Below the pieces are notes generated by a model. The model saw only the letters and a list, made by a program, of their open reading frames with translations. It did not search any database and was not told the origin of the DNA. From positions 1 to 64,000 of the forward strand of contig NZ_CACRYJ010000066.1 in assembly GCF_902703175.1 (NCBI RefSeq): 64,000 nucleotides of DNA, given 5' to 3'. Shown here piece by piece: positions 1 to 7,694 of the stretch. Source of the stretch: Occultella aeris (GTDB lineage: Bacteria > Actinomycetota > Actinomycetes > Actinomycetales > Beutenbergiaceae). Each line of letters opens with the position of its first letter. Position 1 is the first letter of the stretch. The translations under genes and the position numbers were made by a program.

Positions 1-1044
1 CTCACGGACGCCGCCACCGCGCCCCCGCGGGCGGCGCTGGCCAGGGAGGGCGGGTTGCCGTCCACGCTCTGGGCGGGCCCGGAGACCATCTCGGGGTCGA
101 TGCGGCGGGGCGAGGTGCCGGTCCAGGGCACCCGGCGCACAGGTCCGGTGCGCCTGCAACTGGGATTCGCCGGGGACGGCTTCGGATATGCGATGGACCT
201 CGGGCTGCCACGTCCGGATGTGGGCTCGGGAGCGTTCGCCCTCGACCCGGAGATCAAGGTGGAGACCGTGTGGTCCGGACCGGTCGCCCGGCCCGCGGCG
301 GTGTTGGCGCACCGCCGCGGGCCGGTGGTGCGGGTGCGGGACGGACGCTCCTGGTCCGAGCTCACCCGGTCCCTCGCGGACTACGACTCCATGCTCGGGC
401 ACGTTGCGGACCCGCACCGGGCACCGGAACTGCTGGAGCTGCGCGAGCAACTGCGCGGCTGGCGCTTCTACGACCACCTGCGCACCGACGCGGCCGCCCC
501 GGCCCGGCTCGCCCCGGTCGGCACCCGCACGCCGGTCCTCGCCCACGACGGCGCGGACCTCGCGGCCGCGCTGGCGACGATCCAGGAGATCGGCCGGTCC
601 GCGGTGCTCGCCCGCACGGTCGACGCCGCGTTCCCCGGATCGCGGATCGAGGTGTCGGTGGACTCGGGTCGCTTCTCACTCGCGCTGCGTCAGGACGGCA
701 TGCTCCGACCGATGCGCGCCGACGAACTCTCGGACGGCACCCTTCGGTACCTGATGCTCACGGCGGCGCTGCTCACGCCTCGGCCGCCGGAACTGCTCGT
801 CCTGAACGAGCCCGAGACGAGCCTGCACCCGGAGCTGATCGAACCGCTCGCCGGCCTCATCCACGCAGCGAGCGAGGAGATGCAGGTGGTGGTGGTGACC
901 CACTCCGGGGCTCTCCAGGCCTCGCTCGCCGACCTGGCCGGCGCTGAGCTGGAGCGGGTCGAGCTCGTCAAGGAGCTGGGCGAGACGACGATCGCCGGGC
1001 AGGGCATGCTCAGCCGACCGTCGTGGACGTGGCCGAGCCGCTGA
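1..1044 (+). CDS. AAA/ABC-type ATP-binding protein (COG4637-like), 5' end cut by window
   Basis: The frame is open to base 1, so the start and the Walker A loop lie outside the window. Visible parts match the predicted-ATPase family related to RecF/SMC heads. These are an 'ALAREGG...STLWAGPE' stretch near the left edge that normally follows the Walker A helix, a signature-like LSDGT at about 727-741, a Walker B 'LLVLNEPETSLHPEL' at about 787-832, and a switch histidine in VVVTHS near 891-906. Family members are typically about 380 residues; 347 are present here, so little is missing. Cellular role is not established for the family; DNA-linked or defence-type ATPase activity would be inference. 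It ends 48 bases before trmL on the same strand and need not be in operon with it. Confidence 0.8.
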   Translation, partial: LTDAATAPPRAALAREGGLPSTLWAGPETISGSMRRGEVPVQGTRRTGPVRLQLGFAGDGFGYAMDLGLPRPDVGSGAFALDPEIKVETVWSGPVARPAAVLAHRRGPVVRVRDGRSWSELTRSLADYDSMLGHVADPHRAPELLELREQLRGWRFYDHLRTDAAAPARLAPVGTRTPVLAHDGADLAAALATIQEIGRSAVLARTVDAAFPGSRIEVSVDSGRFSLALRQDGMLRPMRADELSDGTLRYLMLTAALLTPRPPELLVLNEPETSLHPELIEPLAGLIHAASEEMQVVVVTHSGALQASLADLAGAELERVELVKELGETTIAGQGMLSRPSWTWPSR

Positions 1045-1092
1045 ATCCGGCCCGCGGCCGGTCGGGCCCGCCCGCGGTGGCACGATGGTCGC

Positions 1093-1566
1093 GTGTTCCA
1101 CATCATGTTCTTCGAGCCGCGCATCCCCGGTAACTCCGGTAATGCCATCCGGCTGACGGCCGCCACCGGTACCACGCTGCACCTGGTCGAACCGCTCGGT
1201 TTCGACCTCTCGGACGCGAACCTGCGCCGGGCCGGCCTGGACTACCACGACCTCGCCCGGGTCGAGGTGCATCCCGGTCTCGACGCTGCGCTGACGCGCG
1301 TGCAGGCCGTCGGCACCGGCCGGGTCTACGCCTTCACCGGCCATGCGACCCGTTCGTTCACCGATGTCGCCTACGCCCCGGGCGACACGCTGCTCTTCGG
1401 CCCGGAGCCGACCGGGCTGCCCGAGCATGTGCTGGCGGACGAGCGGGTCACCGACCGGGTGCGGATCCCGATGCTGCCGGGGATCCGTTCGCTGAACCTG
1501 TCCAACGCCGCCACCCTGGGGATCTACGAGGCCTGGCGCCAGCACGGCTACGCCGGCGGCTCCTGA
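1093..1566 (+). CDS. trmL: tRNA (cytidine(34)-2'-O)-methyltransferase TrmL
   Basis: A 157-residue SPOUT-fold protein that 2'-O-methylates the wobble base of tRNA-Leu isoacceptors using S-adenosylmethionine. Family marks visible: N-terminal MFFEPRIPGNSGNAIR, the middle 'LLFGPEPTGLPEHVL' (SAM loop), and the C-terminal knot 'IPMLPGIRSLNLSNAATLGIYEAW'-type region (about residues 124-147). Length is normal for TrmL. The GTG at 1093 is chosen because it keeps the beta-strand start; a downstream ATG at 1105 would remove it. CACGAT lies 12 nt before the GTG, which is compatible with leaderless initiation though weaker than the TANNNT boxes elsewhere. It is convergent with the MFS gene, 25 bases apart. 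Confidence 0.9.
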   Translation: MFHIMFFEPRIPGNSGNAIRLTAATGTTLHLVEPLGFDLSDANLRRAGLDYHDLARVEVHPGLDAALTRVQAVGTGRVYAFTGHATRSFTDVAYAPGDTLLFGPEPTGLPEHVLADERVTDRVRIPMLPGIRSLNLSNAATLGIYEAWRQHGYAGGS

Positions 1567-1591
1567 GACCTGCGGCCGGCCGGCGACGTAC

Positions 1592-2824
1592 TCACGCCGG
1601 CACCGTGACATCCTCGGGATCGGGCAGGGAGTACAGGAACCGGAACCCCATCAACGAGGTCAGCGCGGCCAGCCCACCCCCGACCAGGAGGGGTGTGACC
1701 AGGTCGATCCGTGCGAGCAGGCCACCGATCACCGATCCCAGTGGGACCACGCCCCACAGCAGGGTCCGCCAGGTCCCGTGCACCCGGCCGAGCAGCCGGC
1801 TCGGGATGATGCTCTGGCGCAGCGACATGACCAGGACGTTCCACGCCGTCACCGCACCGGAGGACAACGCCAGCCCGACGGCACCGCCGACCATCGTGGG
1901 CCACACACCGATCGCGACCAGGGCGAGCGCCGAAGCGAGGCTGGCGACCGCCGTCACCGGCCCGGCGCCGAAACGCTCCTTCGCCGGCGACGCGACCCAG
2001 GCCCCGACGATCCCGCCGAGCGCCATCGAGAGCATGAACACCCCGAACAGGGCCTCGGGCACGCCGAGGCGGTCCAGCACATAGAGCACCAGCGTCGCCG
2101 TTGCGGCGGAGTGGCCCAGTGCGACCACCGTGCTGAGGAACCACAGCGGCCGCAACATCGGGTTCCCGAGGATGAAACGCAGGCCCTGCCGTACCTCGTC
2201 ACGCCACGGCATCCGCTCGCGGGTCGCGCCGTCGGCCCGGTGCGCCCCGGCGGCGGCCAACGGCAGCCAGAGCGCGAGCAACCCGGCGACGGCGTAGCCG
2301 AGCACGCCGATCCCGAGCGGGATCAGCACCGAGACGGCGAACAACGCGGACGTCAGCGGTGCGGCCGCGAAGTTCTGCACCACGATCTCACCGGCCTCGA
2401 CCCGCGAGTTCGCGCGCGGCAGGTTGTGCCGCTCGACGAGGCTCGGCACCACCGCCCGGATCGCGCCGTCGTACAGGGTCTCGAACGCGCCGTAGACGAA
2501 GATGACGGCGTACAACCACCAGATGGTCAGGGCACCGGTGGCGGTGAGGACGAACAGGACGACCGCCAGCACGGTCCGCACGGCGTTCGCCATGGCGAGC
2601 GCCCGCCGTCGGTCGATCCGGTCCAGGACGATCCCGGCCGGGATCGCGAAGAACAGCCAGGGCAGCAACGCAACGGCGGCGATCCCAGAGATCAGCAGCG
2701 GGTCGTCGGTGAGCCGGACCGCGAGCAGCGGCGCAGCGACTCGCGCGATCCCGTCCGCGAGGCTGGATCCCAAGTTCGCGACGAAGACGTTCCGGAACCC
2801 GGACCCGAGCGAGGAGCCCGCCAT
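1592..2824 (-). CDS. MFS transporter, EntS/MFS_3-like exporter
   Basis: A 410-residue major facilitator with twelve predicted hydrophobic segments and a longer polar loop between segments 6 and 7 (around residues 190-215). The N-terminus (LGSSLADGIARVAAPLLA, then a GIVLDRIDRRR loop after TM2) matches the MFS_3 group that includes the enterobactin exporter EntS and macrolide-type efflux proteins. The substrate cannot be read from sequence. The start at the ATG of MAGSSLG is supported by GGGGAGAG upstream. It is transcribed alone, away from the pentapeptide gene by 15 bases on the same strand, so read-through from that gene is possible. Confidence 0.85.
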   Translation of the reverse strand: MAGSSLGSGFRNVFVANLGSSLADGIARVAAPLLAVRLTDDPLLISGIAAVALLPWLFFAIPAGIVLDRIDRRRALAMANAVRTVLAVVLFVLTATGALTIWWLYAVIFVYGAFETLYDGAIRAVVPSLVERHNLPRANSRVEAGEIVVQNFAAAPLTSALFAVSVLIPLGIGVLGYAVAGLLALWLPLAAAGAHRADGATRERMPWRDEVRQGLRFILGNPMLRPLWFLSTVVALGHSAATATLVLYVLDRLGVPEALFGVFMLSMALGGIVGAWVASPAKERFGAGPVTAVASLASALALVAIGVWPTMVGGAVGLALSSGAVTAWNVLVMSLRQSIIPSRLLGRVHGTWRTLLWGVVPLGSVIGGLLARIDLVTPLLVGGGLAALTSLMGFRFLYSLPDPEDVTVPA

Positions 2825-2839
2825 GACCGCTCTCCCCGC

Positions 2840-3682
2840 CTACCAGTGTGCCGGGCGGGCGAGCGCGTCCGGGATCCCGGTGCGGGTGTCACCGGTCGCG
2901 GCTGCGAGCTGCGGCTGGGTCAGGAACAGGACGTCGGCGAGGTCGGCGCCGCGTACGTCCGCGCCCCGCAGGTCCGCCCCGATCACGTCGGCCCGGTGCA
3001 GCCGGGCACCGCGCAGGTCGGCGCCGATCAGGGCGGCACCCCGCAGGTTCGCCCCGCGCAGGTCGGCGCCACGCAGGTCCGCACCGATGAGGTCCGCGCC
3101 CCGGTACTCGGGGTGCGGTCCGCGTACCCGCGCACGGGTGTGGGCGCTGGCCCGCAGTGCGACACCGGCCATCTCGTCCCAGAGGGCGTCGACGTCGAGG
3201 GCAGCCAGGTCCGCCGCGCTGCCGGTGGTCGCGTCCTCGATCCGGGTCCGGAGCCGGTGCAGCTCGGCGGCGAGTTCCCCGGGCAGGTCGAGGGCCCGGG
3301 CGCAGGCCAGGTACCAGAGCGCCTCGTGCAGCCGCCGCATCACCGCGAACGCTGCGAACATGGCCGCGCCGGTGTCCGGGCCGTCCCGCCAGGTCCGCCC
3401 CGCGAACGTGGTTGCGGTGATGTGTTGCCCGGCCCCGAAGCAGTCGTAGGTGGTGCACCCGGCCATCCCCGTGGCCCGCAGGTTCGTGTGGATAGCGCAC
3501 CGATGGTCGGCGAGCAGGTTCCGGCAGGGGTCCCCCGCCGCCTTGTCGAACGCGAAGTCGGCGGACCTCGCGAACGCCAGGGCGACGCAGCACAGACCCA
3601 CGCACCGGGCGCAGTCGGCGCGCAGGTCAGGGCCCGCGGAGGGAGCGCCGGCGGTCGGGGTCGTGCGGTCGGTCGGTTCGAT
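2840..3682 (-). CDS. cysteine-rich pentapeptide-repeat protein
   Basis: The N-terminal part carries clustered cysteines (DCARC, GLCC, then CRNL, CAIH, GCTTYDCFG), suggesting a metal site. After a helical middle (MRRLHEALWYLA...) come about eleven A(D/N)LxG pentapeptide repeats (YRGADL...GADLADVLF), which build a right-handed quadrilateral beta helix. The first usual start codon in frame is GTG 3601, but that would cut off the DCARC cysteines. The frame stays open to a TAG at 3692-3694, and no ATG, GTG or TTG occurs in between. A -10-like TAGGGT (reverse strand, 3694-3689) lies 12 nt before an in-frame ATC at 3682, so I tentatively use ATC; CTG at 3625 is another option. Function unknown; some pentapeptide proteins act as gyrase-protecting DNA mimics, but the cysteine cluster argues for a different role here. 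Confidence 0.75.
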   Translation of the reverse strand: MEPTDRTTPTAGAPSAGPDLRADCARCVGLCCVALAFARSADFAFDKAAGDPCRNLLADHRCAIHTNLRATGMAGCTTYDCFGAGQHITATTFAGRTWRDGPDTGAAMFAAFAVMRRLHEALWYLACARALDLPGELAAELHRLRTRIEDATTGSAADLAALDVDALWDEMAGVALRASAHTRARVRGPHPEYRGADLIGADLRGADLRGANLRGAALIGADLRGARLHRADVIGADLRGADVRGADLADVLFLTQPQLAAATGDTRTGIPDALARPAHW

Positions 3683-3688
3683 GCCGCC

Positions 3689-3694
3689 ACCCTA
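3689..3694 (-). promoter_or_regulatory. -10 box TAGGGT, possible leaderless start of pentapeptide gene
   Basis: TAGGGT read on the minus strand, 12 nt before the in-frame ATC at 3682. Spacing equals that of the other leaderless genes in this window, but the start codon would be non-standard. Confidence 0.35.
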
Positions 3695-3699
3695 CCTAT

Positions 3700-3705
3700 T
3701 AGGCT
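3700..3705 (+). promoter_or_regulatory. -10 box TAGGCT, leaderless HAD gene
   Basis: TAGGCT begins 13 nt before GTG 3713. No Shine-Dalgarno lies between, so transcription would start at or next to the GTG. Confidence 0.55.
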
Positions 3706-3712
3706 GACGCGG

Positions 3713-4429
3713 GTGAGGATGCCCGAAACTGCGACCGCGGTCCTGCTCGATCTCGACGGAACCGTGACGGACTCGGCACCCGGCGTGATCGACTCGTTCG
3801 TCACGGCCGTGCGCGGCCTCGGCCTCGCCGAACCCCCGCAGTCCGCCCTTCGCGCCGTGGTCGGCCCACCCCTGGCCTGGACGCTCGAGCACATCGGTGG
3901 CGTGGCCCCCGCAGACGTCGAGCGCGGCCAGGATCTCTACCGGGCCCATTACGGCGGCGGGTCGATGTTCAACTCCGCCGTTTTCGACGGGATGCGTGAC
4001 TTGCTGGTCGCACTGCGCGACGCCGAGGTCCCGGTGAGTCTGGCCACGTCCAAGTCGGAGGAGTTCGCCCGCGAGATCCTCGCCCACTTCGAGCTGACGG
4101 AGTACTTCACCGCCATCTGCGGCGCCGACGACCGGGGTCGCAGTTCGGACAAGGCGTACGTGATGGGCAAGGCCCTGACGGTGCTGCGCGCGGCCGGAGC
4201 GGACCTGTCCGGTGCCGTGATGGTCGGTGACCGCGTGCACGACCTCGAGGGTGCCCGCGCGCACGGCGTGCCGTGCGTGCTCGTCGCCTGGGGCTACGGC
4301 ACCGACGCGGAGCGCGCCGACGCGGACGCGGTCGCCGCCGATCCCAGGCACCTGGCCGCGCTGCTCGGGCTGCTCGAGGGTCCGAAGGGCGGGCCGGTCA
4401 CCGCCCACGGCGCGGCGGTCGGGCACTGA
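3713..4429 (+). CDS. HAD-superfamily phosphatase, phosphoglycolate phosphatase-like
   Basis: A 238-residue HAD subfamily IA hydrolase. Motif I is DLDGTVTDS (nucleophile and acid/base Asp), motif II is the Thr/Ser of SLATSK, motif III the lysine of SSDKAYV, and motif IV is MVGDRVHDLEGA. The cap inserted after motif I is the alpha-helical C1 type of Gph/PGP enzymes, which dephosphorylate 2-phosphoglycolate and similar small phosphates; the exact substrate is not certain. GTG 3713 is preferred over ATG 3719 because TAGGCT sits 13 nt before it, the spacing of other leaderless genes here. Its TGA overlaps a CTG of the next frame, so the kinase downstream may be translationally coupled. Confidence 0.85.
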   Translation: MRMPETATAVLLDLDGTVTDSAPGVIDSFVTAVRGLGLAEPPQSALRAVVGPPLAWTLEHIGGVAPADVERGQDLYRAHYGGGSMFNSAVFDGMRDLLVALRDAEVPVSLATSKSEEFAREILAHFELTEYFTAICGADDRGRSSDKAYVMGKALTVLRAAGADLSGAVMVGDRVHDLEGARAHGVPCVLVAWGYGTDAERADADAVAADPRHLAALLGLLEGPKGGPVTAHGAAVGH

Positions 4430-4494
4430 ACGGCCCGGTCCTGCCCACGTCGCTGACGACCGGGGCAGCATCGACGCCGGCCGGCGCGGCCTGG

Positions 4495-5388
4495 GTGGCT
4501 CGGCTTCCGGGCCTGATCGACCGTGCGACCCGCCGCTGGGGGCTGAGTCTCGGCACCCCGTTCTCGGTGGGCACCGCCGCGTGGACGACGCCCGGCGTCA
4601 TGGCGGACGGGACCCCGGTCGTCCTCAAGCTCACCTTCCCGCATGACGAGGCCAAGTACGAGGCGACCGCGCTGGCGCTCTGGCAGGGTCACGCCGCCGT
4701 GGAACTGCTCGACCACGACACCCAGGACTGGGCGCTGCTGCTGCGCCGGGCCCACCCCGGCACCCTGCTGTTGGCGGACACCTCCCCGCCGCACGTGCGG
4801 CTGGGGATCGCGGTGGAGATCCTGCGGAACCTGCACCGAGCCGTGGCCAGTGGGACCGAGATGCCGCCATTGACAACCGTGAGTGCGACCTGGTCCCGCA
4901 TCGCGACCCAGCGGGCGAACCGGTGGGCCCACCTGTACGAGGCGTACCGGGAGGAGGTCACCTACGGGCTCGGCCTGCTCGCGGCGTTCGGGCGGCCGGG
5001 GGCCAAGCCCGGACCGCTCGTGGTCCTGCACGGCGACCTGAACCCCGGCAACATCCTGCTCGACGCACCCGGTTCGGTGCCGCCGCAGTGGCTCGCGATC
5101 GACCCGAAGCCGATGATCGGCGATCCCGGGTACGACCTGTGGCCGGTGCTCTCGCAGATCGACAACCCGTTCCTCTACCCGGATCCGTTGGCCGTATTGC
5201 GCCCGCGGGTGGAGCTCGCCGCGCGTGCGCTCGGGATCCCGTTCCGACGGATCTGCGAGTGGGCGTGCGCCCGGTCGGTGGAGTCGGTGCTGTGGCAACT
5301 CGAGACCTGGCCAGATCCGGCCCGCCAGGCACTCGCGCTGAAGGACCTGACCCAGGTGCGGTGCTGGGCGATGCTCGCGCGCAGCTGA
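4495..5388 (+). CDS. aminoglycoside phosphotransferase-family kinase, APH(6)/streptomycin 6-kinase-like
   Basis: About 297 residues with the protein-kinase-like fold of aminoglycoside O-phosphotransferases. Visible: the ATP lysine in VVLKLTF, the catalytic-loop 'VVLHGDLNPGNILL' (Brenner motif HGDxxxxN), and the metal-binding 'LAIDPKPMIGDPGYD'. This last motif is characteristic of the streptomycin/hydroxyurea phosphotransferase group. Chromosomal members in actinobacteria often have unknown natural substrates, so drug resistance is not implied. GTG 4495 is the first ordinary start inside the conserved region. A CTG at 4426, overlapping the HAD stop (CTGA), would add 23 residues, closer to the usual N-terminus of the family, and could reflect coupled translation. 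Confidence 0.8.
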   Translation: MARLPGLIDRATRRWGLSLGTPFSVGTAAWTTPGVMADGTPVVLKLTFPHDEAKYEATALALWQGHAAVELLDHDTQDWALLLRRAHPGTLLLADTSPPHVRLGIAVEILRNLHRAVASGTEMPPLTTVSATWSRIATQRANRWAHLYEAYREEVTYGLGLLAAFGRPGAKPGPLVVLHGDLNPGNILLDAPGSVPPQWLAIDPKPMIGDPGYDLWPVLSQIDNPFLYPDPLAVLRPRVELAARALGIPFRRICEWACARSVESVLWQLETWPDPARQALALKDLTQVRCWAMLARS

Positions 5389-5419
5389 GGCGCTGCGGTC
5401 GCGGGTCGTCCACCGGCCG

Positions 5420-6226
5420 TCAGTGCGCGGCGAAGTACGCGCCGTCCCCGGTCCACGCGTCCGCCACGAGCCACACCGCACCCGGCTCGTCCTGCGCGCC
5501 CTCGGGAATGGCGAACGTGACGTTGCCGGTCACGGTGGCGCCGTCGAACACGTCGGCGGTCAGGTAGAGCGGATCCGGCCCCATCAGATAGCCGTCCGCG
5601 GTGTACAGACTCGCCTCATCGTAGGAGTTCCCCTGCGCCGAGACGAACGAGACCCACAGGTCCAGACCCGCATTCGCACGATCGGGCCCGTGGTAGGTCG
5701 CGGTGACCGGCACCACGACGTAGGCCTGACCGTCCGGGGCGGGATCGTTGAGCGGATCCACGTCGCGCACGATGTCGTCGGCGTCGTACTGCGGTGTGCC
5801 GAGCGTGACCTCCCACTCGTACCCTTCGTCCAGGATCGTCACACTGGTACCGAGCGCGGCCGGCTGCTCACGCGAGGTGGTGTTGCCCGACTCCCAGGCG
5901 ACTGCCAGCGGTCCGCCGAACGGCGCGGTGAGCGCGCCCGCCACGAATCCGACCACCAGCGCCAGCACCCCGACCAGACTCGGCACCAGCCAGACCAGGA
6001 CCCGGCTGCGGGCCGGGGGCGCCGGCGGCCACGTCACCCCGGGACCGCCCGACGGCGCAGTGCCCGTCTGCGGGTACGGCCAGCCGGCCTGGTAGCCGGT
6101 CGGGTAGGCGGCCTGGTTCCCGGTTGGGTAGGCGGCCTGGTAGCCGGTCGGGTAGCTGCCGGTCACCATCGGGCGGTGCGGCGGACAGGGAGGTGCGAAT
6201 GACTGGTCGGAAGGCGGGGCGGCCAT
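5420..6226 (-). CDS. membrane-anchored protein with extracellular DUF4352-type domain
   Basis: A 268-residue protein. The first 70 residues are proline-rich and carry three near-identical copies of the octapeptide YPTG(Y/N)QAA, followed by a GGPGVTW linker. One transmembrane helix (VLVWLVPSLVGVLALVVGF) follows, then a beta-rich C-terminal domain that resembles DUF4352/TRF2-like immunoprotective folds found on actinobacterial surfaces. Topology would be N-in, C-out. ATG 6226 has GAAAGA eight bases upstream and removes a low-complexity extension. Binding partner unknown. It is convergent with the kinase gene and divergent from the AI-2E-family gene. Confidence 0.7.
   Translation of the reverse strand: MAAPPSDQSFAPPCPPHRPMVTGSYPTGYQAAYPTGNQAAYPTGYQAGWPYPQTGTAPSGGPGVTWPPAPPARSRVLVWLVPSLVGVLALVVGFVAGALTAPFGGPLAVAWESGNTTSREQPAALGTSVTILDEGYEWEVTLGTPQYDADDIVRDVDPLNDPAPDGQAYVVVPVTATYHGPDRANAGLDLWVSFVSAQGNSYDEASLYTADGYLMGPDPLYLTADVFDGATVTGNVTFAIPEGAQDEPGAVWLVADAWTGDGAYFAAH
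6070..6162 (-). repeat. tandem 24-bp repeat coding YPTG(Y/N)QAA
   Basis: Three tandem copies of a unit reading roughly tagccggtcgggtaggcggcc on the plus strand lie within the proline-rich N-terminus of the DUF4352-type protein. The copies differ at few positions, so copy number could vary between strains. Confidence 0.6.
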
Positions 6227-6373
6227 GGGCGTGTTCTTTCGTGGAGGCCACTCGTGGCGCCGGTACGTTCGCCCGGTGGGCCGAATGTAGGGCACGCCGG
6301 GACGTCACGGGCAGGATTCGTGGACCGGGTCTGCTTCCGCGCGAAACGGACGACTCTGGGGCAGACTGGCGGC

Positions 6374-7693
6374 GTGAGACTCGTGCCCCAACGCATCCAG
6401 GCCGTCGCGGTCCGCCAGGCCGCGGCCGCGCGCCGGGCGGCGTCCGCGAACGCCGGCAGGTCGGCGGCAGCGACCGGATCCGCCACCGACGCCGACGACG
6501 GTTCGCCCTCGGCGGTGCCCCTGCCCCCGCTGCCGCGCTCCCCCGCCCGGGGCGCGAGAGCCCGGGTGCACCGGCTTCCCGAGGCGCACCTGCGCGCCGA
6601 CGACGGCAGCGACGGCGTCCCCCGGTGGATGCGCAAGTCGGCCGGCTGGTCCTGGCGCATCCTCGTAGTGATCGCGCTCATCGCGCTGTTGGTCTGGGCC
6701 ACCGCCCGGATCCAGTTGGTGTTCGTCGCGGTCTTCCTCGCCCTGGTCTTCACCGCCGTGCTGCGCCCACTGGTCAACGTGTTCGCCAAGATCATGCCGC
6801 GCGGTCTGGCCACCGCGCTGGGCATGTTGTCCGCACTGCTGTTCGTCGGTGGGTTGCTGACCTATGTGATCACGTCCGTGACCGGGCAGTGGGAGTCCCT
6901 CTCGGAGCAGTTCGCCACCGGCATCGCCCAGCTGTTGGCACTCGCCGAGAACCTGCCGTTCGGCCTCACGATCACCGAGGATCAGGTCAACGAGTGGTTC
7001 GACCAGGGTCTGGCGTGGCTGCAGGAGAACCAGGGCGCCCTGCTGGACCGGGCCGCGGCCGGCGCCGGGTCGGTGTTCGAGGTGTTCGCGGCCCTCGCGC
7101 TGGCGATCTTCTCCACGGTGTTCTTCCTCGCCCGCGGCAGCGAGATGTGGAAGTGGTTCCTGAACCAGTTGCCGGCCAAAGTGCGGGAGAAGTGGATGCT
7201 CGCCGGCGGCGTCGGCTGGTACACGTTCTCCGGGTACGCCCGCGGCACCGTGATCATCGCGCTGGTGGACGGCTTCCTGGCCGCGATCATCCTGCTCATC
7301 GCGCGGGTGCCCTTGGCCGCGCCGCTGGCCGTGCTGGTGTTCATCGGTGCGTTCATCCCACTCGTGGGTGCACCGGCGGCGATGATCGTCGCGATGGTGG
7401 TGGCCCTGGCCGTGAACGGCCCCATCAACGCTGTCCTGGTAGGCATCGGCATCGCCCTCATCGGCCAGTTCGAGGGACACATCCTGCAGCCGCTGGTGAT
7501 GGGCAAACAGGTCTCGCTGCATCCGTTGGTCGTGGCACTGGCCGTGACGGCCGGCACCCTGGTGGCAGGCATCCTCGGCGCCGTGATCGTCATCCCGATC
7601 GTGGCGGTGATCTGGGCCGTCTACGCGAAGCTGCGCAGCCTCGACCCGCCGATGGAGGAACTCGAGTCGGACGCCAAGCCCGCCCAGGCCTGA
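6374..7693 (+). CDS. AI-2E family transporter (YdiK/PerM-type membrane protein)
   Basis: A 439-residue membrane protein with about eight hydrophobic helices after a long disordered Ala/Arg/Pro-rich N-terminal tail (about 95 residues). The family motif region near the C-terminus (FIPLVGAPAAMIVA, GQFEGHILQPLVMGKQVSLHP) is clear. The family is named after the AI-2 exporter TqsA, but many members act as sodium/proton antiporters or have unknown cargo; nothing here links it to AI-2. GTG 6374 is taken as start, with CAGACT 12 nt upstream compatible with leaderless transcription. An upstream extension to 6254 would overlap the neighbour's promoter. Confidence 0.85.
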   Translation: MRLVPQRIQAVAVRQAAAARRAASANAGRSAAATGSATDADDGSPSAVPLPPLPRSPARGARARVHRLPEAHLRADDGSDGVPRWMRKSAGWSWRILVVIALIALLVWATARIQLVFVAVFLALVFTAVLRPLVNVFAKIMPRGLATALGMLSALLFVGGLLTYVITSVTGQWESLSEQFATGIAQLLALAENLPFGLTITEDQVNEWFDQGLAWLQENQGALLDRAAAGAGSVFEVFAALALAIFSTVFFLARGSEMWKWFLNQLPAKVREKWMLAGGVGWYTFSGYARGTVIIALVDGFLAAIILLIARVPLAAPLAVLVFIGAFIPLVGAPAAMIVAMVVALAVNGPINAVLVGIGIALIGQFEGHILQPLVMGKQVSLHPLVVALAVTAGTLVAGILGAVIVIPIVAVIWAVYAKLRSLDPPMEELESDAKPAQA

Positions 7694-7694
7694 C

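Noticed and set aside
4495-5388. Acquired antibiotic-resistance gene
   Set aside because: The kinase has the same base composition as its neighbours, no mobile element is near, and chromosomal APH-like kinases are common in actinobacteria with other or unknown substrates.
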